Source: Protula sp. h YS-2021
Taxonomy: Eukaryota; Annelida; Polychaeta; Sabellida; Serpulidae
NCBI GenBank assembly: GCA_949752745.1
Contig: OX457032.1
Location: 12,039,543 to 12,103,542, forward strand
Direction: 5' to 3'
DNA: 64,000 nucleotides
The notes below the pieces were generated by a model that saw only the letters and a list, made by a program, of their open reading frames with translations, was not told the origin of the DNA and searched no databases. The translations under genes and the position numbers were made by a program. Below, piece by piece: positions 25,667 to 37,935 of the stretch (position 1 is its first letter; every line of letters starts with the position of its first letter).

Positions 25667-28600
25667 CTACCAGATGAACGGCACGAGCACGGCCGTGTCC
25701 TTGACGTAGCGGAGGTAGGCGGGGTCACTGCCCCAGCGCTTCATGCCCGCCCTCTCCAGCAGCGGCACGCCGCTGACACGTGTCAGCAGCAGAAAGGTGA
25801 AGGCCGGCGACACGGCGGCCACGTGCTCCCAGCCACGCAGCACGTGACAGGAAGCGATGTATATCCCCAGCCACAGCACGATCTCGCCCAGGTAGTTAGG
25901 GTGGCGAGACAGCGACCACAGACCCGTTGTTATGAACTTCCCCTGTTAAAACAATTTTGATCCTAACATGTACACATGAAGAGTTTTAATAAAGTGCCTT
26001 GAATTATCAACCTTAGCCCATGATTTTTTTTAACGGTAAACATCCAGGGCCTCATCGCTTAGGTTTGCTGCGTATACAGATACTCAAGCCGTTACTGCTC
26101 TTTTTGCTCTTCTTTACTCATCTATAAATCACATCACGCTCACACTTTCACTGAACTACCACACACCGCGTTATCCGGATTCTTCCTGAACTGACTCTTC
26201 TGATAGTCCGCCAGCGCCTCGAGCAGGAAGCCCGCCGCCCACAGAGTCCAGCCCAAGTAGTCAACACTAGTCAGCGCCTTGTCCTCCTTCTTCTGGTTCA
26301 CGAGGAGCACGGGGAGCAGCGTCAGGAACACCCACAGCCCTACGTCACAGACGCAAGAGTTCAAGGTGAAAAGGCTCGCGCAACGTTTATCCTGGTCTTT
26401 TCGCCAATTCTGGGCGCTTTCACAACTGACTGCTTATCATACATTTTTAAAAGGTTTTGTTTACTATGTGAAAACCATCCAAATCGCTGATTCACAAATT
26501 TTACCGAGTTGAACTAACACACAGAGATGGAAACTAACGTCACTTCAAATTCTGGATGATGACAATAACAAAATGGCGCGCATAATCGTAAATGAAAACA
26601 TTCGAAGAAACCAGTTATCGCAGACAGAAAATTCGCTCTTTTCTCGTTGCGTGACGTCACGGGGGATGTATACCGAGGGGGGGGGGGGGGGGGTCGAGCA
26701 CGTTGGCATGTGTGGTTTACCTTGCACCGTCCAGAAAATAAAGAATCTTGAGGGATTGCCTCTGACAGCGTCGAATCTACGATCACCTCCTTCAGCCAGA
26801 ACTCTCGTGAACAAATACAGACCAAGCCTGTAAAATACAAGCCGCATGCATTAAAATCGCTCTTATGAGCACGGTGAACTCGTTGTAATTCAAGCTGTAT
26901 CACATTACATGTTTACATTAGTGACTAGTTTAGGAACATCTCAACAAGTGTAAACTACACACAAAAGTACATTTATATTTAGAATGCAAAGTTTTCTTCA
27001 TTTTTTTTTTGCCAATCTTTGCTTTTTGGAATCCTGTAAGGGGCGAAAGCGCTTTAGGTCAGCCAGAGACCCTAAAGGTTGTCGACCCCGATGGGCGGTG
27101 AATTTTTTCGGATATTATTTACATTTATTACAGTTTTGTTTCGTAAAGGTTATTATAATGATGACTTTCAGTTGTTGTAATATTTATTTAGAGGTTTCAT
27201 ATAGTTGTTTTTACATACCATTATTTTGAAACAATACACCTATACATTAAAGACGGTTTTCTGGGATTTTTTTTCTTTTTCACTGTACACATGTGCAAAC
27301 ATGTCCGACCGACAAGTTTTTACGGTTTTCGGCCCGACGGGCGCACAAGTTTTTTTACCTAAAGCGCTTTCACTGCTTGTAAGTGACGAATTACAATAAC
27401 TATTGCTTTTATGAGATAGACAACTAAAAACTCCCCAAAAATGTACCTCAGAGCCCAAACCATCACCATGCCAGATTGTACTTTCTGCCTTTTGAAATAT
27501 GTATTTCCCCACTGTAAGCTCTTGTACGCCAAAAGCGCGAACGTTCCCGATCCTTGAAATTTGAAATTACACAACATGAAAGTACTATATTTTATCAGGA
27601 AAATCAACGGGCGTTTAATCTTTTCAATTTTTTTCACTCAAAAAAAATCAAAGTTTTAGTTGTTTTATAATTGCAAAAATAAGTCAGTCATCACATAGAG
27701 TATTAATAAATCTCTGAGCCAGGGGTGCTTTCCGGCATCATGTAAAACAGCAATAGTGAAGCCACAACTTAAAAAATCAACCTTAGATATCGTCCTAAAA
27801 ATTATAGACCGGTTTCCAATCTAAGTTACATAAGCAAATTGACTGAAATATCGGTTTGTATCCAAAATATCGGACTATATGAAGGACAATAACTTAGGCG
27901 AGCAGCTTCAATCAGCGCACAAGTCAAACCACAGAAAATCACAGGGACCGCAATACTGTGGTTATTCGATCAGCTGCTACACCACCTCAACAACGGTAAC
28001 ACTGCTTTTGACATGACTTGACTTTTCGGCTGCGTTCGACACAGTAGACCACACAATTCTCCCGGAACGCCTAAACGTTACTCAAGGAATAAGGGATCAC
28101 CACTTGCAATGGTTTGCATCATATCTGCAGCATCGCTCGATGCAGGTGTCGGTCAATGGTGAATACTCACACACGGCGATCTTGACTGTGTCGCTACCTC
28201 AAGGTTTCCGGCTCGGTCCTCGATTGTATAGTGACTATACACAGCCAACAGGGTCAGTTAATTCGTCAACTAACGCTACTATTCCACGGATATGGGAATC
28301 ACATGCAGCTGCTAAAAGCCATATCAAACATGTCGGACGTATAACCTGCCATTGAACACCTTGCAAAAAGCATAAAGTCTATAGGGAAATGGATGCACGA
28401 CAATAAGCTTAAGCGAAACCCCCCCCCCCCAAAAAAAAAAAAAAAACAGAGTTTATGGTAATATCTAACCGACGCAATGCCAAGATATTTGCAGTAGAGT
28501 CCCTTGCCCCACAGGAGGAAGAAATACCAACGAGCTTAACTGCGCGAAATCTTTGAGTAACGACAGACTCAGCTCTTCAAATGGATAGTCACATTGCCAA

Positions 28601-31348
28601 CGTTTGCAGAGTCTCTTACTTCTACATCAGTTGGATATGGAAAATCCGGACGTACATGTCAAACAACATCGCAAAAACACTCCTCCATTCATTCGTTCTC
28701 AGTCGTCTTGACTACTGCAACTCTATTCTTGTAGGCTCACCAGGAGCAAAGTTGCAAAAAGTTATGAACGCTACGACACGTTTAATAACAGGTCAGTCAA
28801 AACGTGACCACATAACTGAATCCTTGAAAGGGCTGCACTGACTACCGGTAAAGGAAAGAGCAGAATACAAGATTCTGACAATAACATACAAGGCACTGAA
28901 TGGGTTAGCGCCATCCTATTTGTCAGATCTATTGGCGCCGTACAATCCGGAAAAGCCCCTGAGATCATTGGATTAACTGTTGCCTCAGGTCCCACGAAGC
29001 ACAATAACTATGGATACCGGTCATTTAGGTGCATTGCACCAAACAGATGGAATACAATTCCTTATGATGTAAGAAACACAGGAAGTTATTAGCGGTTCAA
29101 AAAAGCTTTGAAGACTTGTTAATTTTGCAAAACATTTAATGTATAAACTGATAGTAAATAGATTGATGAAATTTGTAACACTGCTTAGTGCACCATAAAT
29201 TGCACGCTGGCTACGGGTCTATGTCCACGGTTATGGTGTACTCTCCAGCGATTTTCAAAAATAGATTACAATCGAGTCATGTTAAGTACCTTAATGTCAT
29301 TAGTCAATATTTTTATTTTAGTCAGTATTACCACTAGTATTTATTCTCATTTTAAAACGAATGTTCTGATAAGCATTTTAGTTATTGATCAACTACAAGT
29401 GTTTCATATTGTGTTTGCGCTTATAGGCATCGCAACATAAGCGCCATATAAATACCCACATAATAATAACAATAATAATGATAAATAAATAGTTTATTAT
29501 GTGTACTGCTTGTATGGTGGTTACTGTCCCAAAAGTTAAAAAAAGTTCAGGATGCCTGAACCTAAAGGAGGCCTGCTTGTATATGCTAACGCCTTTTACT
29601 GACGTCACAAGCCGAGTGTAAGAAAAAATGAGTTTTAAAATTTTTTACAGAAAAATTGTAGCAACAAATATCAAAAACATGCATTGTTTCATTTACTAAT
29701 TACTACTTATATATTTTTTTGAAGTACATACATTAATTAAACTTAATACTGCTGAAGATCATCATTGGAAACGACAGTAAATTGTAAACAAATACAAACA
29801 TGCAAGTTGAAAATTTACATTCTGAAAACCTTAGTGGAAAACTCGAAGGAAAATTAAAACTGTTAAATCGACAGCATTTAGACCTAATGTTTGAATGCAA
29901 AAAGGGTAAGGCCATTCATTTATTTAGCACTGAACCCGAACCATGTGGCCCTACTGCCAGGGTTGGCACATTTAACACATAGGTGGTTTAAACACGTGTT
30001 TTACACCGGTTTAAACTGTCATGTCATAAATAGGTTTAACACCGTCAGTCGGTGTTAAACTGTGTGAAAACCCAAAATATAAAAAAGAAGTGTCATTTTC
30101 TCCGTTTTGGGGGCGGATGCATGTACGCTTATCTATTTATTTACTCTCAAGTCACTGTGCAATCAATGCTCCTAGCGGACGCATTGCCAGTACACTATTT
30201 TGCCCCAAGTTGCAGGTATTAGCACACTCAAAAAACAAACACAGGACTGGCTCAGGCGCAAACGCCTTTTAATTCGGAGCTTATCTAACTTGGTTTTGTA
30301 AATAACTGCCGGAGTTACAGGCTGCCGAATGTTAATACCCTACTACTCGGGGCATGTAGTACACAGTATACCCCATCAAAGTCCGCCTTAGAGCATGTAC
30401 TACAAAGCATAATCCATCAGTGTCAGTTACTGTCAAAACAGTCACAAGGCGAGAGACGTTAATGATTGCGGATGCCTGTAATATTTGGATAAGTTTACTC
30501 GAAAATCCTGCCATCGAACGCATATTTTCGAACTTTGGTGCAATTCACTCGAAAATTCGAAATAGATTGGGTAAAGAACGGGCTTCAAAACTGGTGTTTT
30601 GCTACAGAATGTTACGTGGGAAAAAAAGAAATTGACTATTAGTTGGTTGTTGTAGTTGCTTGTGCGAGTTACTGTGGACAAATTGACATATTTTACGTTG
30701 GATGTAGATCAGTAAAGTTACGGGAATAAACGCCACCAAATTTTGATTTTCTTAGTTTTAGACAGTTTATGACGGTTTAAACCCGTTAACACGTGTTTTA
30801 ACGCGAGTTTTACACCACGTCATGTCATAAATGTCTTTATGACGGTGTAAAAGCCAACTCTGCCTACTGCTAACTTAACACGGTACGTACAAGGCAAGGA
30901 ACATTCAAATTGACCAGCACATCGTAATTGGCTATTTTACAAACTCGTCTGTTGGCTGATGAAAATTATCATGACCCATAATAAGAATGTAATAGTGAAT
31001 GGCATGGCTTAAAGTTTGGAAATAACATGGTACAACCGCCACAAACGCTGTTGTCGCATTAAAAGAACACATTTTCAGTTTTGCCAATTATGATGTGCTG
31101 TTCAATTTCATGTTTCTCTCCTTGTAGTATCTTCACTCTAAGACTACACCATGTCGCCAAGTAAGAGTACCCCCAAAAATCAACACATATACAAGCACTG
31201 GAAAGGGTCCAAAAAAAGTAACAAATTGTTGTGTTTTACCTGCTAAATCATAGAACTTCTCTGTCTTCAGCGCAGCGGCAATCAGAAACAAACTCCACTG
31301 CAAGCCGAAGTCAACTGCTAAACTTTTCGCCACAATACCACCCATCAT
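25667..31348 (-). CDS. DUF1295 / steroid-reductase-superfamily membrane protein
   Basis: Exons (minus): 31348-31240, 27552-27447, 26827-26721, 26339-26167, 25942-25667. Phases 1, 2, 1, 0 agree and give 771 nt, 256 residues, the usual family length. It starts MMGGIVAKSLAVDFGLQWSL and is strongly hydrophobic, with about six to seven membrane segments. Family hallmarks are EGGDRRFDAVRGNPSRFF and WTVQGLW, LDYLGW-like DYLGWTLWAAGFLLEA, FRKNPDN and LSRHPNYLGE, the last being the NADPH-binding C-terminal motif shared with 5-alpha-reductases and sterol reductases. It is most likely an ER or organelle membrane oxidoreductase; the substrate is not known for this branch and I assign none. It converges with the TSSK gene. 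Intron 1 (27553-31239) is enlarged by a LINE remnant and an hAT element. Confidence 0.95.
27720..29487 (+). mobile_element. L2/CR1-type LINE remnant (reverse transcriptase)
   Basis: Frame-broken reverse transcriptase in order: NYRPVSNLSYISKL (near 27800), AAFDTVDHTILPERLN (near 28040), WFASYLQHRSMQVSVNGEYS, then SLPQGFRLGPRLYSDYT (near 28190), and the C-terminal block LLHSFVLSRLDYCNSILVGS to ITYKALNGLAPSYLSDLLAP (28680-28940). The 3' end GCGCCATATAAATACCCAC followed by an (ATA)n-type tail at 29460-29487 is typical of L2/CR1 LINEs. Many stops and shifts show it is dead. It lies antisense in intron 1 of the DUF1295 gene. Confidence 0.85.
29958..30862 (+). mobile_element. hAT transposon fragment with perfect 8-bp TSD
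   Basis: Ends CAGGGTTGGCACATTTAACAC (left) and its imperfect reverse complement CAGAGTTGGCTTTTACAC (right). They are flanked by the identical 8-bp duplication CCTACTGC at 29950-29957 and 30863-30870, the hAT signature. An internal frame (30420-30635, +) keeps the hAT C-terminal dimerisation motif, including IWISLLENPAIERIFSNFG and KIRNRLGKERASKLV. The catalytic part of the transposase is missing, so this 905-bp copy is internally deleted and cannot move itself. Confidence 0.9.
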
Positions 31349-32754
31349 TCAGCTCTGAAAAGTGTACGAGTAAATGCAAAGAAAAAAAAACAACACAAAA
31401 ACAAACAAAAATAAGCAAACACACAAGAAACTACCCTTTTGAAAGTTCACAGCATTTTTATCAAATACTGCACATGAATTAACCACCATCTTCCACGGCA
31501 TCACTCCATTTTATGGAATTCTCGAGGTTATGAAAGATCAATGGTTCACTTTTTTAGCAGTCCTCCTATTTTGTTTGTTTTGTCTGAGTTACCCTTATAA
31601 TTGTACCAGCTACATACACCACAGGACCAAAGTATACCTAATTGGTACATCTACTGAAATTAATCAGTAAATAATTCTTTCGACCAACTGATCCGTTATT
31701 TGAACCTTGATGTCTGGTTATGTAAGAGGCGCTGAGCATTAACCACCCATTATCGCCCGTAATTAATCAAACTTTATTTATTTGTTCTCCATTTGTTGCT
31801 TCGAAAAACCTGTAGACACAAATTGACAACACAACTAAGAGACTGATAGAACATGACATGCTTTAAATCAATAAGAATTTAACGTTTTTCCCACAACTGG
31901 CCACCGCTACTTTTGTGATTAGCCTGCTGTAAGCATCAGGGACAGTCAGGCAATCAGTCAATATCGGTTACGGGTAATTTACAGCGAGATTCTTTTTGAC
32001 AGATTTTCTCAAAAATTTTATCTTGAGGGCTTTCCTCATGTTTAGCACTTGCTTTTCACGGAGTCGGCTCTGTAAACAGCAGAGTTTAATTTTCACCGTC
32101 CTCTTTCCCTTCTCCCAGCAACAAGATATTGTAGGGTCGTTTGGCAATCAGTTGAATCCGGAGTGGTGAGCTCGCCTCTCCAATGTGGTCGATACTGTAG
32201 ACACTTTTCCTGGAAGGGTTGCAACCACTCTCTCTATCTGTGTCGGTCTTGCAAGCGTTGGCGCATTGCTGTGACTTGACACAGTGCCGAGTAGTGGATA
32301 CGTTTGCTACTGATTCTGATATGGGTATCGGGCTGGTCACGAACATTGGCGTACCCGTAGCGGGTACGTCATCTCGACACTTGTCGGGTCGCTGCATACT
32401 CGACAGCGTAAATACATCGTTATTATTTCACTGTGTGAGGTTTGTCCTTGTTTGACAAGGTATATTAGGTTCTTGTACCAGTTTTGTGTGTGAAATACTG
32501 AGAATTCTCGTTATGTCGTCGACACAGATACGATCATGTGATCAAGCATGTGTCGATGTCGGGATGTGTTTTGTCTTAATGATCTGACGGGCAACAGCAG
32601 TTGCTATTGCAGACTTACACATCTAGCACCGATGTTCCACATACGAGATGCACGGCATGTCTACGTGGCTGGACATATGCGTTTATACTCTTCAAATCGC
32701 TGCAACCAGCGTGAACTCTTGGAGGATTCACTCTGTCTCCTTTCTATTACAGGA

Positions 32755-32846
<92 letters not shown>

Positions 32847-34280
32847 GAGCTGGCTCACATACTGGCGAAAAACCCAAACGGTCAAAGAGTGAGAAGTCAT
32901 CGACGTTGTAACCAGTTATGTACCAACACTAAGAAGACTAAACTCAAACCGAAGCCAGTTTCTCTGGCTGCAGCTACGTTGTTGTTGGCAAGGATTTACC
33001 TGGTTTACCGCTGTCAAGTAGACGTCACGTCGGCGATCCCGACACGGATTGTGAGATCGACACCCGCCATAAATTTTATTCAGTCTGTGCTGTCGACGTC
33101 GCTGTTGTCGTATTCTTTACATAGTGATTTAACAATTAAAACGAACACGAATGTACAGGAAGTTATTACTCCTGATGTAACTATTCCTTCGAGCACCGAG
33201 TCCCACATCGCGTTAGCAGTGCAACAAACTTTGCAGAGGCAATGCATCCATGCATTTAAGACTTACCTCAGCTGAAGAGGTTCGTCATAAGCTTGAATAC
33301 GTTGCATATGCCTCCGATGAAGAGCTTAAGAACTTCGTGAATTCGCGTTCTTGCGTCAATTACGCCTCGCTTACATTGCATATTAATACCGTTCCTCTAG
33401 TCACTATAACCAGGGAACCGGAGCCGCCAATGTTGGTGCAACCGCATTCTCTGTCATTGCTGCCCCATTCAGAACGGAGGCGAAGAAGAACGGAGGGAAT
33501 TGAGCGAGCCTGAATTTCCCCCAGAGGCATCTCGTAATGAACATCAGCTGTCGATGCCGACGTCAGTTACTACACAGGCACCACCACAGCCGCCGCCGCC
33601 TCATTCTTTGCAAGTACCGTCAATTGCCACACCGATGACAGATGCCTATCAGGCTTAGCCACGCGTCATATCCCCGGAGCACTACAGACCACTTCGTCCA
33701 CTAGCCACTCCCACCCCCACCAGGCGTGGACTACGCGAAGGAAGGGGGAGGGGGTGGGTAAGTGAGAGGATGTGTGTGCCACAAATTCTACGTCAACTGA
33801 TTATCCGTTTAGAGACAGCATAACGTTTAAAGCAGACATTTCTTCGGCGTCACTTACGACGTCAAAGCCACAGATGACAAGGCTTTGAGTAAACATTTTG
33901 TAGGTCTATCCACGGCACCTTGTGTAACGAATGCGTGGCAGGCAAGGATGGATTTTGCTGAAGTATGGTAGTCTGCGGCAACCTCATCGGGAATATTGCC
34001 ACTCAAATTCTCGGTTGTTTCAACTCAACATTTGGTGTGCAAGTTTTCCTTCATGTAGAATAAGATTTTGGTCGCAGAGCGTACTTCAGAGGATAAAGAC
34101 AGTCCATAATTCACAAATAAGGTCTGTTTGTCGCATTGGTGGCTTTTCAAATGCGTCGAGATAGCCATGAATTCTGTGGTGACCACGGCCGTAACAGTTG
34201 CCAACTTCTTTTTTCATTTTTGAGGTCGGAAAGGTTTCAGTTAAGTCGATCAGGAAAATGATGGTTTGCAAGACTAAATA
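31349..34280. other. Gene-poor block with possible decayed retroelement sequence
   Basis: Open stretches on the plus strand at about 32219-32455, 32889-33275 and 33250-33513 have higher GC than their surroundings and lead towards the tyrosine-recombinase fragment at 34283. They may be the remains of its upstream genes, but I recognise no motif in them. The rest holds nothing I can support. Confidence 0.3.
32757..32849. repeat. (GA)n microsatellite, about 90 bp
   Basis: Nearly pure GA run with a GGGA interruption near 32834. Confidence 0.98.
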
Positions 34281-34282
34281 AG

Positions 34283-34626
34283 TCAAGCCAATGGCTCATG
34301 GGAGGCGGTGGTCCTAAAACCACTACTGTCTTTTATGGGCAAGACGCATATTGAGTCCAAGGGCTTAGGTACAGTTAAGCAAATTTTGATACCAGCCTTG
34401 CTGGGAGTGAAATCACGTTACAGTGTTACAGCGGAGTCTGTTTATATCATTCATACATAGCATTACAGTAGAACTTTCTAAAGCATCTATATCTAACTAC
34501 ACAAAGCGGATCTTTCTGTTAGCATTTGACGATATTTTGAAAGAAGGTGATCATATAATGCAAAAGAAATTGTCAGTTAAGGTCTACAAGGTCAAACATG
34601 TAGGTACAGTCTTTGCACAGTTCTAG
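34283..34626 (+). pseudogene. Tyrosine-recombinase fragment (DIRS/Ngaro-like)
   Basis: Broken plus-strand coding remnant. One frame reads VVLKPLLSFMGKTHI followed by QILIPALLGVKS. A second, one shift later (34423-34626), reads RSLFISFIHSITVELSKASI. These match in order the beta-strand block and following segment of DIRS/Ngaro-type tyrosine recombinases ('LxPxxxFLxKT...IPAL' and 'LFISF...IS..TI'). A stop and a frameshift separate them. The parallel with the minus-strand fragment at 46088 supports the call. Catalytic residues are not all present. Confidence 0.5.
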
Positions 34627-36448
34627 TAGTATCACTGTGATTTGGATCGAATTGGCTGTTTGACTATAAAACACGTTTATTGAACATAATTGGCTAGCAT
34701 ATACAACCTTACTTAAAATTATTTGCATAGCCTTGGCCCGTCTGTTGCTGCTAAATCAGTGACTAATAATAATCCTTCTTCTTGCAGGACTTCTCAGCAA
34801 TCCGGTGTGAAGAAGGACTTTAAAAAAAGGTGGCCCATAGACTTTGTCTCAGCCGTCGGACGGCTAGTCGCTGCGTCGACATAGTGTAACTTTTCCCTTC
34901 ACGTGACTGGCCTTGTGTCGACTCGGCACAGTCGCGTTTTGTACCAGTCGCGTCTTGTACACACTTCCGTTTTGCACATGGTACAACACGGCACTGGAGG
35001 GTCTTCACAGACTGTTAAGCCGTATCTGGATTGCTATGTTGTATTTCGCCCCTTTTGTGCAACAACAAATTATGAGCTCGTATCAGTCTGTCTGTATTTG
35101 TTAGAGCATTCAGTGTTGTTGTTAGCAATGAGCAGCCCGTGGAGACACTCCACTTGACCACGTTGTTGTTTTGAAATGGGAAGCTATCTATGAGATCCCG
35201 CTGGATTTAAAGATTTCATCGTCTTTATTTCTTTTATTTCTGCCTTTTCGGTGCAATTTCTTGTAGACAGTTTTTTTGTTAAACATTTCGTATGCATTCG
35301 ATGCTAAGTTCCAACTGCCGATTCAAGTCTACTATAGTAGGGCTTCTTAGCTTGCAAACCGATATTTTCCAAGTTAAAAATGAAGTATTTAATTTTCTAA
35401 TGCTTATTACATTAATAAGATATTTTGTAGACGTAGAAGCCATAACTTGAGTTGTATCCGCCCACCTCTCCGTCAATCCTGATCAAGGTAAGTTCAATCA
35501 GGTCACTGACGCTGCACTGACGCTGATTGATCGATTGGTTGACAACGCATGGCAAACACAGCAACAGATGAAAGCGTTCTGCATATACATATGCCTAGAA
35601 ATTCTTATTACAGATCTGTTAATGTTAACACACTGGAAAACTCATGATGTCTTCTGCGAGATATTTTACAAATAAAAATGAGTATTAAGAAATTAAATGC
35701 TTCAGGTAACTGTGATCTAATCTTTCATTAATTTTTTATCTCTAATTTAATCTTTCATTAAACGGCTTATATGAGTTTTTATATGCACTATACCCACAAA
35801 GAATAGGTCAACTGTGAAATCAGATACCTCGCGAAATTTGACCACTGCTCGTCTAAAGCTCCACGCAAACTCTCTTTTTCGGAATTACGCGAAAGAAATT
35901 CATCATGTGTCAACTGCTTGAAAAATATATATGAATATGTAATATTACATTAACTTGTTGTTTATCATGTTTGCAGGCTAGATGTTAAAATAGGATATGA
36001 TTAATCTGTTGCAGAGCATTTGGTACTTTTGCTGGCCGGTTACAAATTTGCAAGGGAACAATCATATGAAGGAACAACTCCGCGGGTGCCTTTGAACAAT
36101 GTTGGATCAGCGTCACGTTTTCTTTTAATCCTCGTTTTACTTCTCATCCATAAAGGGTGTGCTAGATCGCGAGATGCACAAGACCATGGACCAGAGTTTG
36201 TAGTATCATAGGCAATTTTTAACTTTTTATTTAGTCACGCCATATTACCGGTATGTTTTTTTTTAATTTTGCAAATAGAAGGTAGTAACTACGGGGTCAT
36301 AAATTTGGGCAGTCAATGTCTTGCATTGTTAAAGAAAAAATAAAGATAGGACATAATTTAATTATTCACACATGATATCAACTGTTGAGCACCAAACACT
36401 GACGTCACTTGCATCTGAGGCAATTGATGTTGCTCCCAGTACTAAGAT
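34627..36448. other. AT-rich spacer
   Basis: No firm gene. A possible terminal exon at 36015-36211 is discussed in the findings. An exon-like stretch with strong GTAAGT at about 35431-35487 has stops in every frame. Confidence 0.3.
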
Positions 36449-36632
36449 GGGGTAACGGTTAACTTAGTTGGTTAGAGCGTTGGTTTGGTAATTCGAAGGC
36501 CCCGTGTTCGATTCCATCTCGGATTGTTGTTCGCTCCAATTGCCTTAGCTAAGCAAATGCGGTGGGTTAAATCACCTATCACGGAATTCAAAATTAACGT
36601 CCACAGAGGCTATCGACCATCCCTTTAAAAAT
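36449..36632 (+). mobile_element. tRNA-derived SINE, copy 1
   Basis: A tRNA-like head (A-box-like AACTTAGTTGGTTAGAGCG; B box GTTCGATTCC at about 36506) is followed by a non-tRNA body TTCGCTCCAATTGCCTTAGC...ATTCAAAATTA...ACCATCCCTTTAAAA. A second copy with the same body is at 52785-52976. The head no longer folds as a functional tRNA. Confidence 0.8.
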
Positions 36633-37339
36633 ATTACATCAGGTATGCACATTATTTCGCCTGCATTTATGTATTTTCTTTGGTACTTTTGAAGTAATTC
36701 TTTGTATTTTATTTCAGAATTTTCCTTGCTCATCGAAGAACCGGCTTTGATGTCAAAGGTTTTCCCAACAAGTGTGGCGTTACCGTGAAAATAGTTTCAA
36801 TATAAGAAATTACTCGTGTTTTATAATAACGAGGGTTCAGTACTGTGCTTAGCCTGTTTCCGTAGTAGCCATCTTTTCTGAAGTCGCAGCACCAGAAGAG
36901 GAGACAAGTTCCAGATTGTTAAATGGTTCTGAATTTCTTTAGACCTCACGTCGGCTGCATGCACACACTTTCTTTTCTTTCGTGCTTGGACTAAGGGCTA
37001 GCCTATTATCAAAACATTCGCGAGATTCAGGTGTCAACGCTAAAAAGTAAAATCACATTCTTTCCTCTCTTTGGGGAGGAAAGGTCATAGCTTGAAACCA
37101 TAGGTGTATGCTCCTGGTGGAAAGCTTTTACGTACCCTTGATTGGAGCAACGTTTTGCAGCCAGCGGTGGTCAGCCCACACTGCTTTCGCCATTTAAACA
37201 AGTAAGTGCATTTTATTCCTTCCCTGGGGTTAACTGTTTTTAACCGGGAGAAGCATGCAGATTCTGTTGCCTCCTTAATTTCTGGTGGGGGAGGGCGGGG
37301 TGCGGTCGGGGGCTAAAGGCTATGTATACATATATATAT

Positions 37340-37372
37340 CTTTGTCTCTTTCTCTCTGTCTTCCCCTCTCTC

Positions 37373-37446
<74 letters not shown>
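37340..37446. repeat. (CT)n / (CTGT)n compound microsatellite
   Basis: CT-rich, then CTGT tetranucleotides (37376-37405), then a pure CT run. Confidence 0.97.
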
Positions 37447-37599
37447 AGGAATAATAGATTACCATTGTATGGATTCCGGCTCTGAGGAAGTGGGTGGGGG
37501 GGGGGGGGGGTTCTGTACTCTAATATAACAATGGACTTTACATCCTGCTTACCTTGCTATAGTAGTTAGTGCTTTAGGTAAAGCAGCAGGGGCAAGTGG

Positions 37600-37935
37600 A
37601 TGTGGATGTCACTACATGAAGGGTATACTCCCGAGGGAACCACTCACGTACCAGCTGGTAACCATGCCTGTCCAAGACATTTAAAACGACTCCTTAACGT
37701 GGAATGTTGATTTTGAAATAAAACCCCCTTTTTAACCAAAAGTTCCGAATCAACCACCTTTTTGTGGGAAAGCTTAATGAGGGAGTACTTAATGAAAATT
37801 ATCCATTTTTAACATAATTGGCACTCCGCGCAGAGCACGTCTGGGGTCAAAATAAACCCCTTTTCTCCGCTTTTTTCCCGTGTTTGGACAATCATGGTAA
37901 CACCTTTCATACCACATCCCCGGGGTATACTTTCA
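37600..37935 (+). repeat. Dispersed 'CTCCGCG' repeat family, copy 1
   Basis: Shares an ordered set of blocks with 44700-45005, 52480-52765, 53050-53320 and, inverted, 54180-54420. The blocks are CATGCCTGTCCAAGAC-like, a poly-C/T 'CCCCTTTTT AACCAA' block, GGCACTCCGCGC, CGTCTGGGGTCAAAAT and CATGGTAACACCTTTCATACC. No ends or coding potential are obvious. Confidence 0.65.

Noticed and set aside
25625..25960. 111-codon plus-strand ORF
   Set aside because: Shadow of the last DUF1295 exon on the opposite strand, which carries the conserved LSRHPNYLGE motif.
32548..32911. ORFs over the GA microsatellite (Arg-Glu repeats)
   Set aside because: Microsatellite translation, with no flanking coding signals.
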